DNA from: Polytrichum commune
Lineage: Eukaryota; Streptophyta; Polytrichopsida; Polytrichales; Polytrichaceae
Assembly (NCBI GenBank): GCA_950295325.1
Contig: OX485806.1
Location: 23,746,001 to 23,810,000, forward strand
Direction of reading: 5' to 3'
Length of the DNA: 64,000 nt
Position numbers and translations under genes: made by a program. Below, piece after piece: positions 21,537 through 33,815 of this stretch (positions are counted from its first letter, which is position 1; each line of letters begins with the position of its first letter). The notes under the pieces are model-generated. The model saw only the letters and a program-made list of their open reading frames with translations, was not told the origin of the DNA and ran no database searches.

Positions 21537-22640
21537 ACATCACCATAACATCACCATCACCAAGTCAACTTCACCAGACCAGTTGTCACCATATCAAAGA
21601 AGAATGCTAGAAGTGCGAAGTAAGGTTAGAAGCCTGCTTTCTAGATCTGTCAGAAAAAAGATATCGCAGCAATCTGTGCAACATCGTAACCTACACATTT
21701 AACATGGAGCAAGAATGCCGCAATTCACAAAACACTCCACGACATGACGCACGAGTTCACTGCTGTACCAGAGGCCGACCTCCGACAACCCCGCTCTCCA
21801 CAAAACATGGATTAAATTAAGGAATTTCTACAAAGTACCTCTTAGTATCCACTTGACATTATCAAAGCGTGCGTTGCTCTGATGTTGCTGCAGACGAATC
21901 GTGCGCAGGCTTAAGAAAATCAACAACCTCTCCCCGACACACAAGAAGAACGCCTCGAGAAACGCGCGCACGATCGAAAAGGCCTCCAAGCTCACCACGC
22001 CACAAAGAATTGGCCGGATTCTGCCAAACCAGGGCTCTACAACAAGATTTTTCGACAGAGCTCGCGCTCCGACACTCGCACTGACAGGCCACAACCAAAG
22101 AGATCCTTAAGGACCTCCTTTCTCAAGCTCCAAAACCAAATCCGCCACAAGCCACCACGAGATCAGCCCCCGATTCACAGCCACGATACCACAAAAGCCT
22201 CCTTGTGCCGTCCGCCGCAAAACCTGCCCCCCTGCACGCGATGAGACCTCAATTCCGGACCGAAACCTCGCCAGCACCAAGCGCCAGCGCACAGCACATC
22301 AACTCCTTCACTACAGCCAAAAAGGAACACCGCGACACAACGCGAGACAAGCAGTGCGCTCTCTCTCTCTCCCTTTCCTAAGTAGCCACACTTGCGGTCA
22401 GTGCACGACGCGCATGAACATCTCCTCCTCGGGCACGCAGAGAAGAGGAGAAAGGGAAGGGTAGGGTTACGTGGTAGGCGAGAGTGGGAGCAAGTGCGAG
22501 AGCCTGGAGCCTCCTTTGTTGCGGACTCCCTGACTTTTTCCTTCACCTGGACCCCAGCTTTCCATTTCCACATTTTCCGTTTCCTTTCCGTTCTCTTTCC
22601 GTTCGTTAGCCTACCTTGGTCACCAAGTCTACATTTACCT
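21537..22640. other. Simple repeat and GC-rich stretch without assigned gene
   Basis: A 12-bp simple repeat (CATCACCATAAC, about three copies) lies near 21530-21565. From about 21840 to 22640 base composition is clearly more GC-rich than the surroundings, with overlapping open frames on both strands and a CT run at 22361-22372. This resembles a plant promoter or leader region and could be the start of the damaged FORKED1-like gene on the minus strand. No convincing coding exon was identified. Confidence 0.4.
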
Positions 22641-22663
22641 CGATACCCAACCCCCCATCTTGG

Positions 22664-24046
22664 CCGGGGATTCATGGCACTCAAGTAAAGTCATCCGGTA
22701 ACAAAAATCGGATGAGTCCATCAAGAAGCTCGGATGGAGCTTACTTTAGTGAAACACCTCCGAGTTGGCATGTAAGACCTATTTTCTCCCTCATATCTAT
22801 TTTGTAAATATTAATTAGTTGGCAAGGGGCAATGATATGGCCTTGGATGCTCTAAGCCTATTTTCTAACCTCCCATGAGTTATTTCCAAGGCCATGATGT
22901 GGCTTTGAATTCCACATGGTTATTTTGATAAATATCGCAAGATATCAATGTGTGCAAAATATAATTATGACGTGTTGTCATGAACATTTTTTTTTTGTTC
23001 ATAATTCATTTATTTTGCATGGGTGTGATTGCTCAAACATTTGTAATATGTCAAAATAATATATATCACCTTATGATAAATCGGTGAACTAAAAAAATCA
23101 ATCATATTATATTATATTATTATGAAATTTATTTTAAAATAACTAATATATACCATGTGGCAAGGATAAATTATTACAGTAATTCAGATTGGCTATAGTC
23201 AGAAACTTATGATTTTCTGAGTATACCCCATCCATAACGTTGTCCCACAAGTCTAATTCCAAATAACATATCATTTATTTATACCTTATATTATATTACC
23301 TAAAAAATAATATTTATATTTATATTTTTTTGTTCTATGTTTTCTATTCTATCTTCATTGTTTTATTTTTGTCATCTTATGAACACTTGCACTAATCTAT
23401 CATTAGAATGACATATAATTTTAAATGGTCACAAAATTATAACCTCAATGTTAATGAGGATTCTGTAATGTTTTTGACCTCCAAGTTAATTACATGCTTC
23501 ATTGATGGTTTCACTTCCGGAATGAAATCCCAATCAATTGCTTATTTGCTAATTGGAAGTGCACATATATATTGGATTTTAGACCTTGAAGGTGAAGTGC
23601 ATTCAATATGGGATTTGTAGTCAAGCGGCCTTCAAGAATGCAAGGGCAATGTTTTTTATGAAGTTGGGCAAGGCGGACAACAATTTTTGGTCGGGTTTAG
23701 AAAATTTCTAAGGGTTGCCCCAAAGTTCATGAGGGGGTATTTAACGTCCACCCATGTTAATTTTTCTTAAAAATAACGGGAATAGTAGTGATAGGTTGGC
23801 AACACATGATGCCCCCACTTGCTTCTATATGAGGCATTATTTATGTTTTTATGTCTATACCCCTTTATATTGATGCCTTAAGTATTAGATTAGACTAGGA
23901 TTTTTAAAACTACTAAAACTTGGTATTTTTGAAACCCTTGAGACAAGGAGCCGACGACGTATGGAAGTGTCTAAAGTGGTTCATCTCATCCGCGAAGATG
24001 AATGAACTGTCACTAATGAGAATACATGAGTGCCACGAATCCCTGG
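22664..24046. mobile_element. Mutator-like element with the same ends as the 246-bp MITE
   Basis: The left end (GGCCGGGGATTCATGGCACT, from 22662) and the right end near 24020-24048, whose inverted form is GGCCAGGGATTCGTGGCACT, match the ends of the MITE at 4328-4573. The flanks are CCATCTTGG (22655-22663) and CCCACTTGG (24047-24055), a 9-bp pair with seven matches, consistent with an old target duplication. The interior is AT-rich. One 70-codon plus frame (23408-23620) has no recognisable domain, so no transposase is evident. Borders are uncertain by a few bases. Confidence 0.65.
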
Positions 24047-26109
24047 CCCACTTGGATGGATGACTACTTATGTTGCTACTCTTACAATCCACGTCTAAGA
24101 ACTCTAGTGGGAATCACATTGATGAACATCTCTAGAATGGTCATTGGTGATGTTTGTGAATTCTTATTCCAGCTCTTTGTTCCTCCTCCATTGTGCAGTT
24201 AATTATGCTAATATCTTAATTGTTGGAACTGGAATTTTTGGATATGATTACATGATGTGGGGGTGGGGCTCCTTGCTTGGGGTTACTGAGTACGTGACTG
24301 AAAAACACACGATTTTGGACTAGTTAACCAACGAGGGAAGAGTAGATGATGAGTCGAGGGAGTTGCAAGTCACCACCTCCTTGAATTGGTTATAAATCAT
24401 AACCAATAAGCTGATGAACAAAATTTGATAGTGATGGATAATATCACACCTCCATGGATGACAATTCTGACACGTTCTTATAACCTTCTGCTCTTGGATG
24501 AATGATCAGTTATGTTATGGTAGAATGGTAATGCAAGTTGAACAATTTGTCTTACTGACCCCTTCATCTCCAGTGGGACGGTCTAATGAAGGACTTTCTC
24601 TCATCACTAGCAATTTGGATGATTAAATTGTTATTACATGTTGACATAGGTGCTGGTGGAGGGAAGGAAGGATTTAAATCCAGAAAAACGAAATTGAACT
24701 TGGAAGGTATGCAACAATGAGCCGAAAAGGTTGGAGCTTGGAGGTCAAGATTTGAGTGCAAGACTTAACGGTTGCCAAGCAAGGGCACTACACCATACAC
24801 TCGATTTGGTGTGGTCCACACTCTTCATCACCGACCCACAAAAATTGTCAGCGTAGAATAATTGGGTGGCAACCAGAGAAGGTGGCATGCCATACTTGCT
24901 GGTACATGACACGTCAATTTTAATGCCAGACTACATCAGATATACAGTGTACTTTGCTGATCAAGTGCGTGCAGAAAACCTAGCTCATTTTCAAACCACC
25001 ACAGAAACATTGACTCGGCGCAATTTGGGATTTAACATCCTTGGAAGTAATACCGTGGAACAAACTTCTTGATCTCTGTTTTGCGTCTATGACAATTGAA
25101 AAGGTTTTTCAACTTCGGGAGTGTGCACAATCTTCTGTACCGTTACTCCCAGAGTCAATGCTCTCTGCAAGCAGGTGCCCTTCAGTGGGGTGCAAGCAGT
25201 TTGTCACTTCCGCCTCGAGCAAATGAGTTCATCTGCAAAGCATAGCTCAAAACCCTCCTTCAGATTGCAGAGCTATCCTCAATCAAAACCCTCCTTTAAT
25301 TTCATGTTTGGCTGACACATCCATGGCACGACCAAGAACTCTTCCCTCTGGAGTTATGGATGTGTAAGCCAAACGTGAAATAAAAGTAGGTGTCTGAGTG
25401 AGGAACGGGCAATACCAATGAGAGGACATAGAAACGACTGCAAATTACAGGTAACATGTCAAAAAACGATGGTTGTGTTGAAGTCAGGAATATTAGGAAA
25501 TACGTACAGTAGTGTACACGGCAAAATTGATGCTATGCAAATAGTACATGACACCACAAAACGTCTGTCTCATCAGCAGAACCTGAGGTTACCAGAAAGC
25601 GTCTTGGTGGAGTAACTCGACTGTTGATTCACTACTTCCAATGTTGCCGGCTTAGGACCGCCAGCTGGATAGATGACGGACCTGACGAAACTGCTGGCCT
25701 CATAACCCCTTGTACATAATCTCTTGTGGATTCCTGAAGTAAACTACTGGGATCCTTCAACAGCATGAGTGGGGTGCTTGGCACCAATCGGCTCAAGCAG
25801 AATTGGGCGGTCATGATGTACATTGTCATGATTGATGAAGTTGTACATGATGGACGATGTCAAAAAATCTTTTATGCCGTTCCTTCCAACCTCCAGTTTT
25901 AAAATTGGCAGGTGTGTTGAACCACATGGGCGGCCTCTCCACTTCGATGAGGAAACATTTGGCTGTCGAGGTAGCGAAGCAGTGGCATCTTTTCACTTTT
26001 TGTGACGTATCGCCTCACCCCGGAGGGTATATCGTTCTCAAAGAAACCAACACCCTTGCAGTCAGTACACGATCGGAACATTAGCCCTCGAAATTATTGA
26101 TGATTTGAA
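24047..26109. other. Region 3' of the NHL gene; one long foldback
   Basis: No second gene is recognised. Short frames on both strands lack family motifs. The 3' UTR of the NHL gene (minus strand) should lie in the upper part. A long imperfect hairpin lies at 25295-25386 and is listed separately. Confidence 0.4.
25295..25386. repeat. Long foldback, about 30-bp arms and 31-nt loop
   Basis: The left arm (25295-25324), including TTTGGCTGACACATCCAT, pairs with the right arm (25356-25386), including ATGGATGTGTAAGCCAAA. About 28 of 31 positions pair, with an intervening loop of 31 nt. Size and near-perfect pairing resemble a MITE or a plant microRNA-type foldback. Expression cannot be judged from sequence. 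Confidence 0.6.
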
Positions 26110-26931
26110 TCAATGTACCCACTTGCAGGACTTGGACAACAATTGGGCACCCTCTGGAGCTGTGGGAGGGCTTGCCCGCACATTACACACCACATGGATC
26201 CACATTGAGGGTGTTGTCCACGATCCTATCTGCAGCGCTCCCTGCACGGTGATGCGCGCAAATAGAGGCACATCATTGTTGGTGATTGCAGTCTGTAGTG
26301 CCTGTCCTTGGCTCTGTGACAGAGGAGAATTCGTGGCCTTCATGTCAGCCACCACATCAGTGGTACTGTTGCTTCCTTGGTAGAATGGCGCTATTTGACT
26401 CTGCGCAAATGTGGTGCCCTGATACGCCACAAAAACACTAACATTCTGGTAATGAATGCCCAGCTTCGAATTTGGATTTTGTGCTCTTATGGTGAAGGCT
26501 ATGTCTGTGTTGAGGACAGGATCATGCAGGTCAGAAGGACTGGAGATGGGGCCCCCAGCTCTGTTGGTGACATTCAGCTCTGCTATTCGAACATTCTGGA
26601 CGCTGTACACAGGCATTCTAGGTTCGAAGACTGCGTAGAATACAAGAACAGCAAGTCCTGAAAGAATGAGCAGGATCACAAGAATTGAGAACAGGACGGT
26701 GAGAACGTAGCATGGGGAGCAGGATGACCGTCGACGGGGTCGGCCGTATACAGCAGGAGGGGGTAGTGAGGGGCTTCTATAACCAGGCTTCCCCCATTCC
26801 TTTGAAAGTTCATACTTCTTGCCATATTCACCTTTTGAGGGTGTACCGAAGGTGGGTGAAGGAGACCGGAAGGAGGATGCAGGAGAGTCATACATCATGG
26901 GATGGATCTTATCTCCTTTTGGTGACTTCAT
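26110..26931 (-). CDS. NDR1/HIN1-like (NHL) protein, LEA_2 domain
   Basis: A single coding exon of 273 codons starts at MKSPKGDKIHPMMYDSP. Residues about 1-70 are a proline/serine-rich cytosolic tail ending in a basic RPRRRSS cluster. Residues about 72-100 form one membrane segment (VLTVLFSILVILLILSGLAV). The rest is an LEA_2 domain with the family landmarks VQNVRIAELNVT, FTIRAQNPNSKLGIHYQNVS and FYQGSNSTTDV, then a C-terminal LLSKSCKWV, where SKSC is conserved. Predicted single-pass membrane protein of the plasma membrane or ER; relatives take part in pathogen and stress responses, though individual members are often uncharacterised. Length and motif order match the family. Upstream, a spliced 5' UTR with uORFs is predicted. 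Confidence 0.9.
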   Translation of the reverse strand: MKSPKGDKIHPMMYDSPASSFRSPSPTFGTPSKGEYGKKYELSKEWGKPGYRSPSLPPPAVYGRPRRRSSCSPCYVLTVLFSILVILLILSGLAVLVFYAVFEPRMPVYSVQNVRIAELNVTNRAGGPISSPSDLHDPVLNTDIAFTIRAQNPNSKLGIHYQNVSVFVAYQGTTFAQSQIAPFYQGSNSTTDVVADMKATNSPLSQSQGQALQTAITNNDVPLFARITVQGALQIGSWTTPSMWIHVVCNVRASPPTAPEGAQLLSKSCKWVH

Positions 26932-26971
26932 GACGTTCTCTGCCTCGACTGTTTAGAGGCGAAAAGAGCAC

Positions 26972-29913
26972 CTGCAAATGTCATCAACGGTCATTTAATA
27001 CCGAAATCCTTCAAATGAGAATCTAATACTCAAAATCACCAAATCACCAAATCACCTCGAAGCAGGGATCCTAAGGCCGACTTCAGTGTATAATCTCACC
27101 TCTAGTTTAAAAAAATGATGGATTAATACAGCGTCACAATTGCATAAAACCAACCGTAGGGGTGTATAAGGGAATCGTTAAAAAATGAGTACAACCCTAC
27201 ATAACAAACGAAAGACTCTGTGGACAAGAGTAGAAACAGTTCAAGGCCTCATGGAGGGCTTTAAATTACTACATTTTGAGATAGCAGCAAATGTATGCGC
27301 TGCATAAAGATACATCCATGCAGTTTATACGGCGTTGACTTGAGATAATCTATTCTAAAATGCCATGGAATCGAGTGGCGCATCATTTTAAGGTTCTATT
27401 TGGAGGACATACCACATAGTATTCAGGCTTGGGTATTAATTTGACACCGAGCAACACTCTACTATCCAAGTAATTCTGGAACATCGACAATGATTGTGTG
27501 GATCGACCACAGCAGAAAATTTAAATCCAATTAACACATTTGAGTGTAAAGAGTTGCTGACCCTCACAGAAGGATCCGTCTTATATTAGGAGAAACGAAT
27601 TGAACCAACACTAGATCGACAAATACTGACAGCAAGTATGAAACGGAGGGAGATGAGAAGGATACGTTCATGGGATTCAAGCCAGAGCGGTAAGGTAAAG
27701 GTACCATCACTTACAGGATGATGCAATGCACTGCAGGATAGACCCCTCGCTCTAGAAACCAAATTAAGCAGTTCGAGCTCGGACAAGGGAAGGCCGGCCT
27801 GCGATGGTTGCACACAAATGCTCAGTTACGACATACTACAATATCAAATGCATTCACATTCATGTCTAATGTTCATACCAATGTTGGACTGACATAGAGG
27901 TGAATGCATCGTATCAATAATATCAATAATGGCATCAAAGAACCTACCCCACTGGTAGGAAATTTGTAATACCAAATATTGATATTTAGTGAGTATCTTG
28001 GGAGAATCTTCTTATTCCAAGTTTTATTTGGGTCATTCACAAATCTAAACCTTATTGATACTAGGGTGTTTTTTTCCTACTGTCGGTATGAAGATTATCG
28101 GATGGTATATACACCCGAATGGTATTGGAAACAAAAATATCCTTGGATACCCATACATGACTGGTATCAAAAAAATGTATATATTAATTATAGATACCCA
28201 AATGGCATGTATTAAAAACAGATAATAGCAGTCAATACTGATTAATAAGGACACTGACGCATCAGAAGGCCTATCCAAATTGATGGGAAGTCCTGCGATG
28301 CATCTCCAAATTCTGGAAATATGTGAACTGCATTTTAACTTACAGAAACACACTACAAGAAAGCAGCTTAAACTTCGTTGTTCTTAGGAATTCGATGTGC
28401 CATGCTCGTGGCAGCCGGCTGGCTAAACTCTATAGAATTCTCGGCCACGACAAATGCGATAGTCTTCACAGACAAAGTTGTAGAGCAATGAAACGGAAAT
28501 CAGTGGATACTTCGAGGCGATTATGAGAGCGGGTGATACATCTTACGTTGTTGGATGAATAAACTACCGTTATATGTAAGTAGCACCACTACTTACTAAA
28601 TCCCGAATACAGAATCTGTTGAGCATGATAATCCTCAGCTATTCATTATACTATCACTCAAACCTTCTGGCAATACAAGTTAAGAGCACATATTTCGCTG
28701 CTGCTCTGTTCTATGTCGACCTGCAAGTAAGTCCAAATGCAGGAATGCTTGAAGAAAGTGCAGTACAAGTTGACGAGGTCCGGAGGAAAGTGCTCACCAA
28801 GGATGCTGCGCCAAGAAGCAATCTAATCGACCGATGTCAATGCAATCATGTAAACCGGTAGTAACCAAAGCCGTACGACTACCGCTCACGGTTCTTAACA
28901 AAGGAAACCCACCTCTCGCAGCCTGTGCACGAAGACCAAATCGCAGAATGCAACCACCAGTTGAGAGGCCAATGTGCTCCAACAAAGTCCACAAACTCTA
29001 AACAAAAGCTATATATCTTCAGGCCAGTGATGAGGTCGAGCGCCTGTCAGTGACGATAGACAACGCAACCGCAGTCGGAAGCTCTGGACAAAAGCGATCC
29101 ACGTTTCTCACTCTGTGCTCAAAAAAGAACGAAGGAAGAAGGAGAAGGGAGCCAAATGCAGCCACACTGTACGTGAGGAGGGAAAGTGGAATCCAAATTA
29201 AGCAGGCAAGGAGGTCTAAAGCAATGGCGATGCAACAGCTCTGTGCAAGGGCGATCCACCTTTGTCCACCAAAATCACGAAGCACAATGCTACTAAACTG
29301 TGAGAAGGAGGAGGGCAAATCAGTAAGGCCAAATTGAGCAAGCAAGGGAAGTCTCAAGCAACGGCAATGCAAAAGCGATCCACCTTTCTCACTGTATGTT
29401 CAGGAAGAACAAAGGAGGAAGAAAGCGCGCGAAGGTAGCAGAAGTGCAGTCTTTGTGCAGAAAACGCCGAATGTAACCGAACTCTGAGAAGAAAGGAGAG
29501 GGGCAATCAATGCGGCCAAATTGAGCAAGCAAGAAAAAGTCTTAAGCAATCGCCACGCAAAATCAGACAATCTCTATCACTCTGGACTTCAAAAAAAGAA
29601 GGTGAGGGAAGCAGAAAACGCCGAAAGCAACGAAACTTCGAAGCGAGGCGGAGAATCGCTATAGCGTAATCAAGCAGGCAAGGCAGTTTCAACCAATGGC
29701 GATGACGCAACAGCTCTGGACAACACCAAAAGAACAAGAGGCGAACAAGAAGAAGATGAAGAAGAAGAACAAGTCCAGACACCACCAGCCTAAACGCAGA
29801 AACGCCGAATGCAATAAACCTGTGTAAAGGAGGGAGGGTCGGTGGTATGAGTATGGCCAAATTAAGGAAGCAAGGAGGTCTTAAGCAGAGGCGATAATGC
29901 AACGGATACTTAC
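26972..29913 (-). other. Predicted 2.9-kb 5' UTR intron of the NHL gene
   Basis: A perfect donor (AAAAT|GTAAGT, at 29913) and a good acceptor (TTTGCAG|GTGCTC, at 26972) on the minus strand would join a leader exon at about 29914-30060 to the exon holding the NHL start codon. No convincing coding exon lies between. The first 870 bp of the intron form a degenerate tandem array. The pairing of these two sites is inference. Confidence 0.5.
29040..29910 (-). repeat. Degenerate tandem array, about 135-190-bp units
   Basis: Units beginning AAATTAAGCAGGCAAG or close variants start at 29195, 29331, 29518, about 29667 and 29859, with a partial unit before 29195. Shared words include CAACAGCTCTG, GCGATCCACCTTT and ACGCCGAATG. 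Spacings are 136, 187, 149 and 192 bp, roughly alternating short and long. The array lies directly downstream of the predicted transcription start of the NHL gene. Confidence 0.7.
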
Positions 29914-30112
29914 ATTTTCATGTGGAGCCGGAGGAGGAGGATGCTGGAACTACTGCTCCAACGGGAGTCCGCAAGCGCAGGATTAAAGATCCTTTTACAT
30001 GCTTCCCGCGACTCGGGCTCTAATTCTCCTCGCCATCTCTCTTCCTCCTCCTCCTCCTCCTCCGGTGTCTCCTCCGGTGTTCCTTGGGGTGGCTGATTGG
30101 CGGGCCTTTTAT
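29914..30112 (-). promoter_or_regulatory. Predicted NHL leader exon and core promoter with uORFs
   Basis: A CTC-CTC-CTC run at about 30045-30063, which reads GGA on the minus strand, marks a GA-rich leader. On the minus strand AATAAAAGG (30104-30112) could act as a TATA-like element and GCCAATCAGC (near 30088-30097) contains a CCAAT word. The leader contains a 13-residue uORF, MARRIRARVAGSM (30036-29995). A second short uORF (MKMCSFRL) would form across the predicted splice. These could lower translation of the NHL protein. Inferred from sequence signals only. Confidence 0.4.
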
Positions 30113-30441
30113 TGCTTGCTCCTGGTCGGAAGGAAAAATGCCAACGGCCATTTATATTGGCACTGTAGTCTGTGACCGTAACCTATTTTATTCCGTAGTG
30201 TGTACTGTATTCACAAGAATAATGAAACGATACTGTAACGGTCGAGTGCTGGTCTACGACGCCACTGCTACGCTACGCTACACACCTGACGACGGAGGGC
30301 CGGGACACACGTGTCCCAACTCCTAAGTCCCAGTTCACTTGTGGTCAATCCGTGCGATCTCGGCCGTTGAGAGCATGGAAGTTGGGGCAACCACTTCACA
30401 CGGGTTCCAAGTCCCAAGTATGACATGGACGACTGAGGTTA

Positions 30442-30835
30442 AGACATCTATAACCGATAAAATAAGAGAGTTTAAGTATGGAGGAATAATAGCGGGGGAT
30501 TGTTTGTCTTCTGAAGAGAAACATATTCTAAGGAGAATGTAAAAGGAAATTAAGGATTTTAAGCGTTTTTTCCATGAATATGGAAATTGCTGCAAATTTT
30601 GATGTGGTAAAGTTTATTGGGGCACACGATCAATCTATAGGTTGACCCATAACCGCCCATCTAAATGTTATTCTTGGTTACGACAGTTGTCAAAGCTTTT
30701 ATGAGGGTAATCAAGCATAGACCACAACCACATAAACCTTAACTTCGTTGGCCTAAAATACATAGACCAACAACATATCTCATCCATGTCAGCTTTGCAG
30801 GTACCCTAGGGAGCGGTTAAATGGACCTGGTCAAC
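30442..30835. repeat. Dispersed repeat, about 390 bp, plus copy
   Basis: Matches 56755-57150 in inverted orientation over nearly its whole length. Shared blocks are CATCTATAACC, TAAAATAAGAGAGTTT, TTCTAAGGAGAATG, ATATGGAAATTG, CAACAACATATCTCATCCAT and GTTAAATGGACCTG. Flanking AAGTCCCAGTTCAC (about 30328) and TGAACTGG (about 31084) might be degenerate terminal inverted repeats of a larger 780-bp element. Class unknown. Confidence 0.75.
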
Positions 30836-31129
30836 TATGGATGCCTTGACCTTACATGGCAACACTTTTTAAGGGTGAGGCTTGAGACTTGTATTGAGAG
30901 TTCGGTCGAGCAAAAAGTTAGACCTAAGTCTCAACATAAGAGTTGCAAAAAAAATTGCATAAAATAATCAAGATGTGACTTTAATGGATGTAGACCACAT
31001 TTCGTGATTTTTTTAGGCTTAGAAGTTGGGACTTTGCCTGCATGTTGGGACTTGCTAACATGAGAGGGACTTGGGACTCCATGTGAACTGGCCCCTAGTG
31101 TGTGGCATTCAAATTGGTGTGCCATGTTA

Positions 31130-32460
31130 ATTAGAGTTCTTTAAACTCTTCGTGACTTGTCAAGTAGTAGCACCAAGTGTCATGTGACATCTTCTCTAGT
31201 TGTCACCTAGTGACTACAAGATAAATAACGTGGGTCCATGATGAATAGGTAGTGTGAGCCCCAGGGTGGTCTCTTCATATAACACATGAACTAATGTGTG
31301 TAGAATATGAAGGGGTATTATTTGAGGCATTAACATGCATAGTATACATAAGGGAGAGGTATTAGGTTTTTCTTGTGTGTAGATTAGAAAGGCTATTAAG
31401 AGTTTTGAAGTAAATGTAAATGTACAAGAGGGGGCCCTAAGATTTAGAGAAAAAATTGACAATAGATGTGTTAAATTCATCCAATTCAAGTTTTCATCCA
31501 TGGTTGTCATATGGTAATAGTCCTCAATGACTACCTTGTCATCCTTGTTAGGGCTTGCAATTGGGTTCTAGGTTTTACAAATTGGAGACTCTTGGAGCAT
31601 TCATGGGCTCCCTTCAATTTTGCTCTTTGGATTGTGGCTAAGTTAAATGTGCTCTTGTCTATGTTTGTTTGATGCAATCGATGAGTTACATGCTATTGAT
31701 GAAAAGACGTACAACATTTGATTTTCTCATTGTAACATGAAAGTGGATTTTATAAGCAATAAAGGCCTATTTAGTCCACGGTTTTGTATATGTGGTGGAG
31801 GCATTTATCACATTAAACTGAAAAACATTAAACAATATTTGTTCACTTATTCATAAGAAGTGCCATCCAAAAAGTTAGCATAGTGACATAAAATACCATA
31901 TGACACTAAACATCATATTTAGCGTAGATGACATTGTCAAACTTGAATGGTATTATCATCCATATGTGGCTCCATCACTCCAGTGATCTCTTGGAAATTA
32001 AATATTTAAGAAAATGCACTACTTTATCCTTATCATAATCTTGAACCCCTTCTAAATGTTTTATAGTAGAGGTGCCTATTTCCAATTAGGAACCCATCGG
32101 CAATCTATAGGGTAGCAAAATTTCGATCAAGCTGGGATTGGATTCCAATCATGTTGGGATTGAATTTCAATCAAGCCATAACCAATAGTGCCATGACACA
32201 TGTTTTGGTTCTGAATGCTAAAGTAAGGGGGAATGAGCAGTTAAAATGAACGGTTACCACGAACTCTAGACATTGGTAATATGTTCGGGTGAACTTTTGG
32301 CTTCAAAATTTTACAATAATTTCAATTGAAGGAATAAAAAGTAACAAAAAAAAATTGCAATCCTCTTGATTTCTATCTTCCTACACGGGAAAAATTTTCA
32401 CCGCCTTATAGTTCTCTAGATTTAGCATAGAATCTCTTAAATAATCAGTTATGCACACCT
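31130..32460. other. Intergenic DNA, nothing recognised
   Basis: AT-rich sequence without a supported open frame, RNA gene or clear repeat array. Confidence 0.4.
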
Positions 32461-32464
32461 CTAT

Positions 32465-33200
32465 TGTAGTCTAACCTCGTTAATACAACACTCGCTTATA
32501 CGACACCCTCAACATTACAACACATTTTTGCGAGACCAAACTTTTTAGTTCAAAACTCCTTCTTTTATACGACTACGACACTCGAGAATGCGACATTTAG
32601 AATCTTCATTTTGTCGTATTAAAGAGGTAGTTAATGCTAAAATTCCTTTCATCTATGTTATGCACATCTTAAAATACATCCATTTTCACTTGGGAACTAC
32701 TTGGGAACCTCACTTATCATTGGGAACTTAGTGAGAATTAGGGTTACTAATGTAGAATGGACATGGTTAAGGTTAGAGTGATGCTAAACGCCATGCATCA
32801 TTGTTGTCTAGTTTCTTACTTGAAAATTCTTTATATTTTGGTGTTAATGAAACCGTTGGTTTTCAAAAGTTAGCAAGGAACCCAAACAAGATGACGGTTG
32901 CTAACTTGGGTAGGCAACACCAGAGATCTTTGGACTCCTAGTTCAAGAGTTCTACAGAATATTTGTATTTGTTTGAAATTACAAGCCATTATTTCATACC
33001 ATCTATATTGCTCAAACTCGTTGTATATATTTTGAAGCTCGTATTACTTACGTTTCCATAGTCCTTCCATAATACGACATTACAACTTTACGCCATTTGT
33101 CATATTAATGGGAAGACGACACCTCAATAAGACGACCTTTTTTGTGATTCCCAAACGTGTCATACTAAAGAGGGAGAAGAGTACTCTATATCACAGTCAA
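32465..33200. mobile_element. Pogo/Tc1-mariner-like element remnant
   Basis: The left side carries TAACCTCGTTAATACAACAC followed by CTTATACGACACC. Inverted counterparts are GTCGTATTAAAGAGG at about 32616 and GTCATACTAAAGAGGGAG at about 33155. CCTCGTTATACGAC-type ends are typical of pogo/Tigger-like elements. A further 70-bp match to the right end (33110-33190) lies inverted at 63850-63940. No transposase frame is recognised; it may be two nested MITEs. Class is inferred from end sequence only. Confidence 0.5.
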
Positions 33201-33339
33201 CCCTTGTAATAAGCTGACATCAACACATGTGAACTTGGTCAAAAGAAGTCAACACAGTTGGTCAAAGTGCTGGTAATTTATAACAGTGTCGGTCCACTTA
33301 GGAGTGGGCATTATGCAGTGGTGGTACATTGTGGTAAAT

Positions 33340-33815
33340 AATATAGTGGTAGTTAGAGTAGACCAACCCATTTCCGTTAACCGTAAGCAATTTCTCATAA
33401 GTTTAATATATGAGTGTGATACTAGAGTGATTTTTCATAGGTCTGGAAATTGATATCACAATGCTCAACAAAAAAAAAATCATCATCTAATCTGTTTTTT
33501 CCGTTTTGATATTATCATCATAATCGTTTCCAATACAAGATTCTCTCGCAACCCATGTTTGCAGCATAGGTCGATCTGTTTCCAATAATTGGAAGACGAA
33601 AACTGGAGTACGATCAGTGCCCTCTTCAAGGAATTGAAACTCGTGTCCTTTTTTGACCTGTTGTTTTCATCACATCAAATGTGAAGGTTGCATGTGTGAT
33701 TCTTCACGACTACATGTGTGGAACTTCACGGCTTTAGGGGGCTCTATGTATTAAGATTGGGGGGTTACCGGAAATGGGTTTGTCTACAATAGTAGTACAT
33801 TGTGATGCCCCATTT
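33340..33815. mobile_element. Inverted-repeat element candidate
   Basis: TAGACCAACCCATTTCCG with TTAACC at about 33358-33381 has an inverted counterpart GGTTACCGGAAATGGGTTTG at about 33764-33783. Both are flanked outward by GTACATTGTG words. This fits a MITE of roughly 400-470 bp. No target duplication was identified. Confidence 0.45.

Noticed and set aside
22175-22688. Overlapping long frames on both strands in the GC-rich stretch
   Set aside because: They arise from low stop frequency in GC-rich DNA; no motif, and one runs into the transposon end at 22664.
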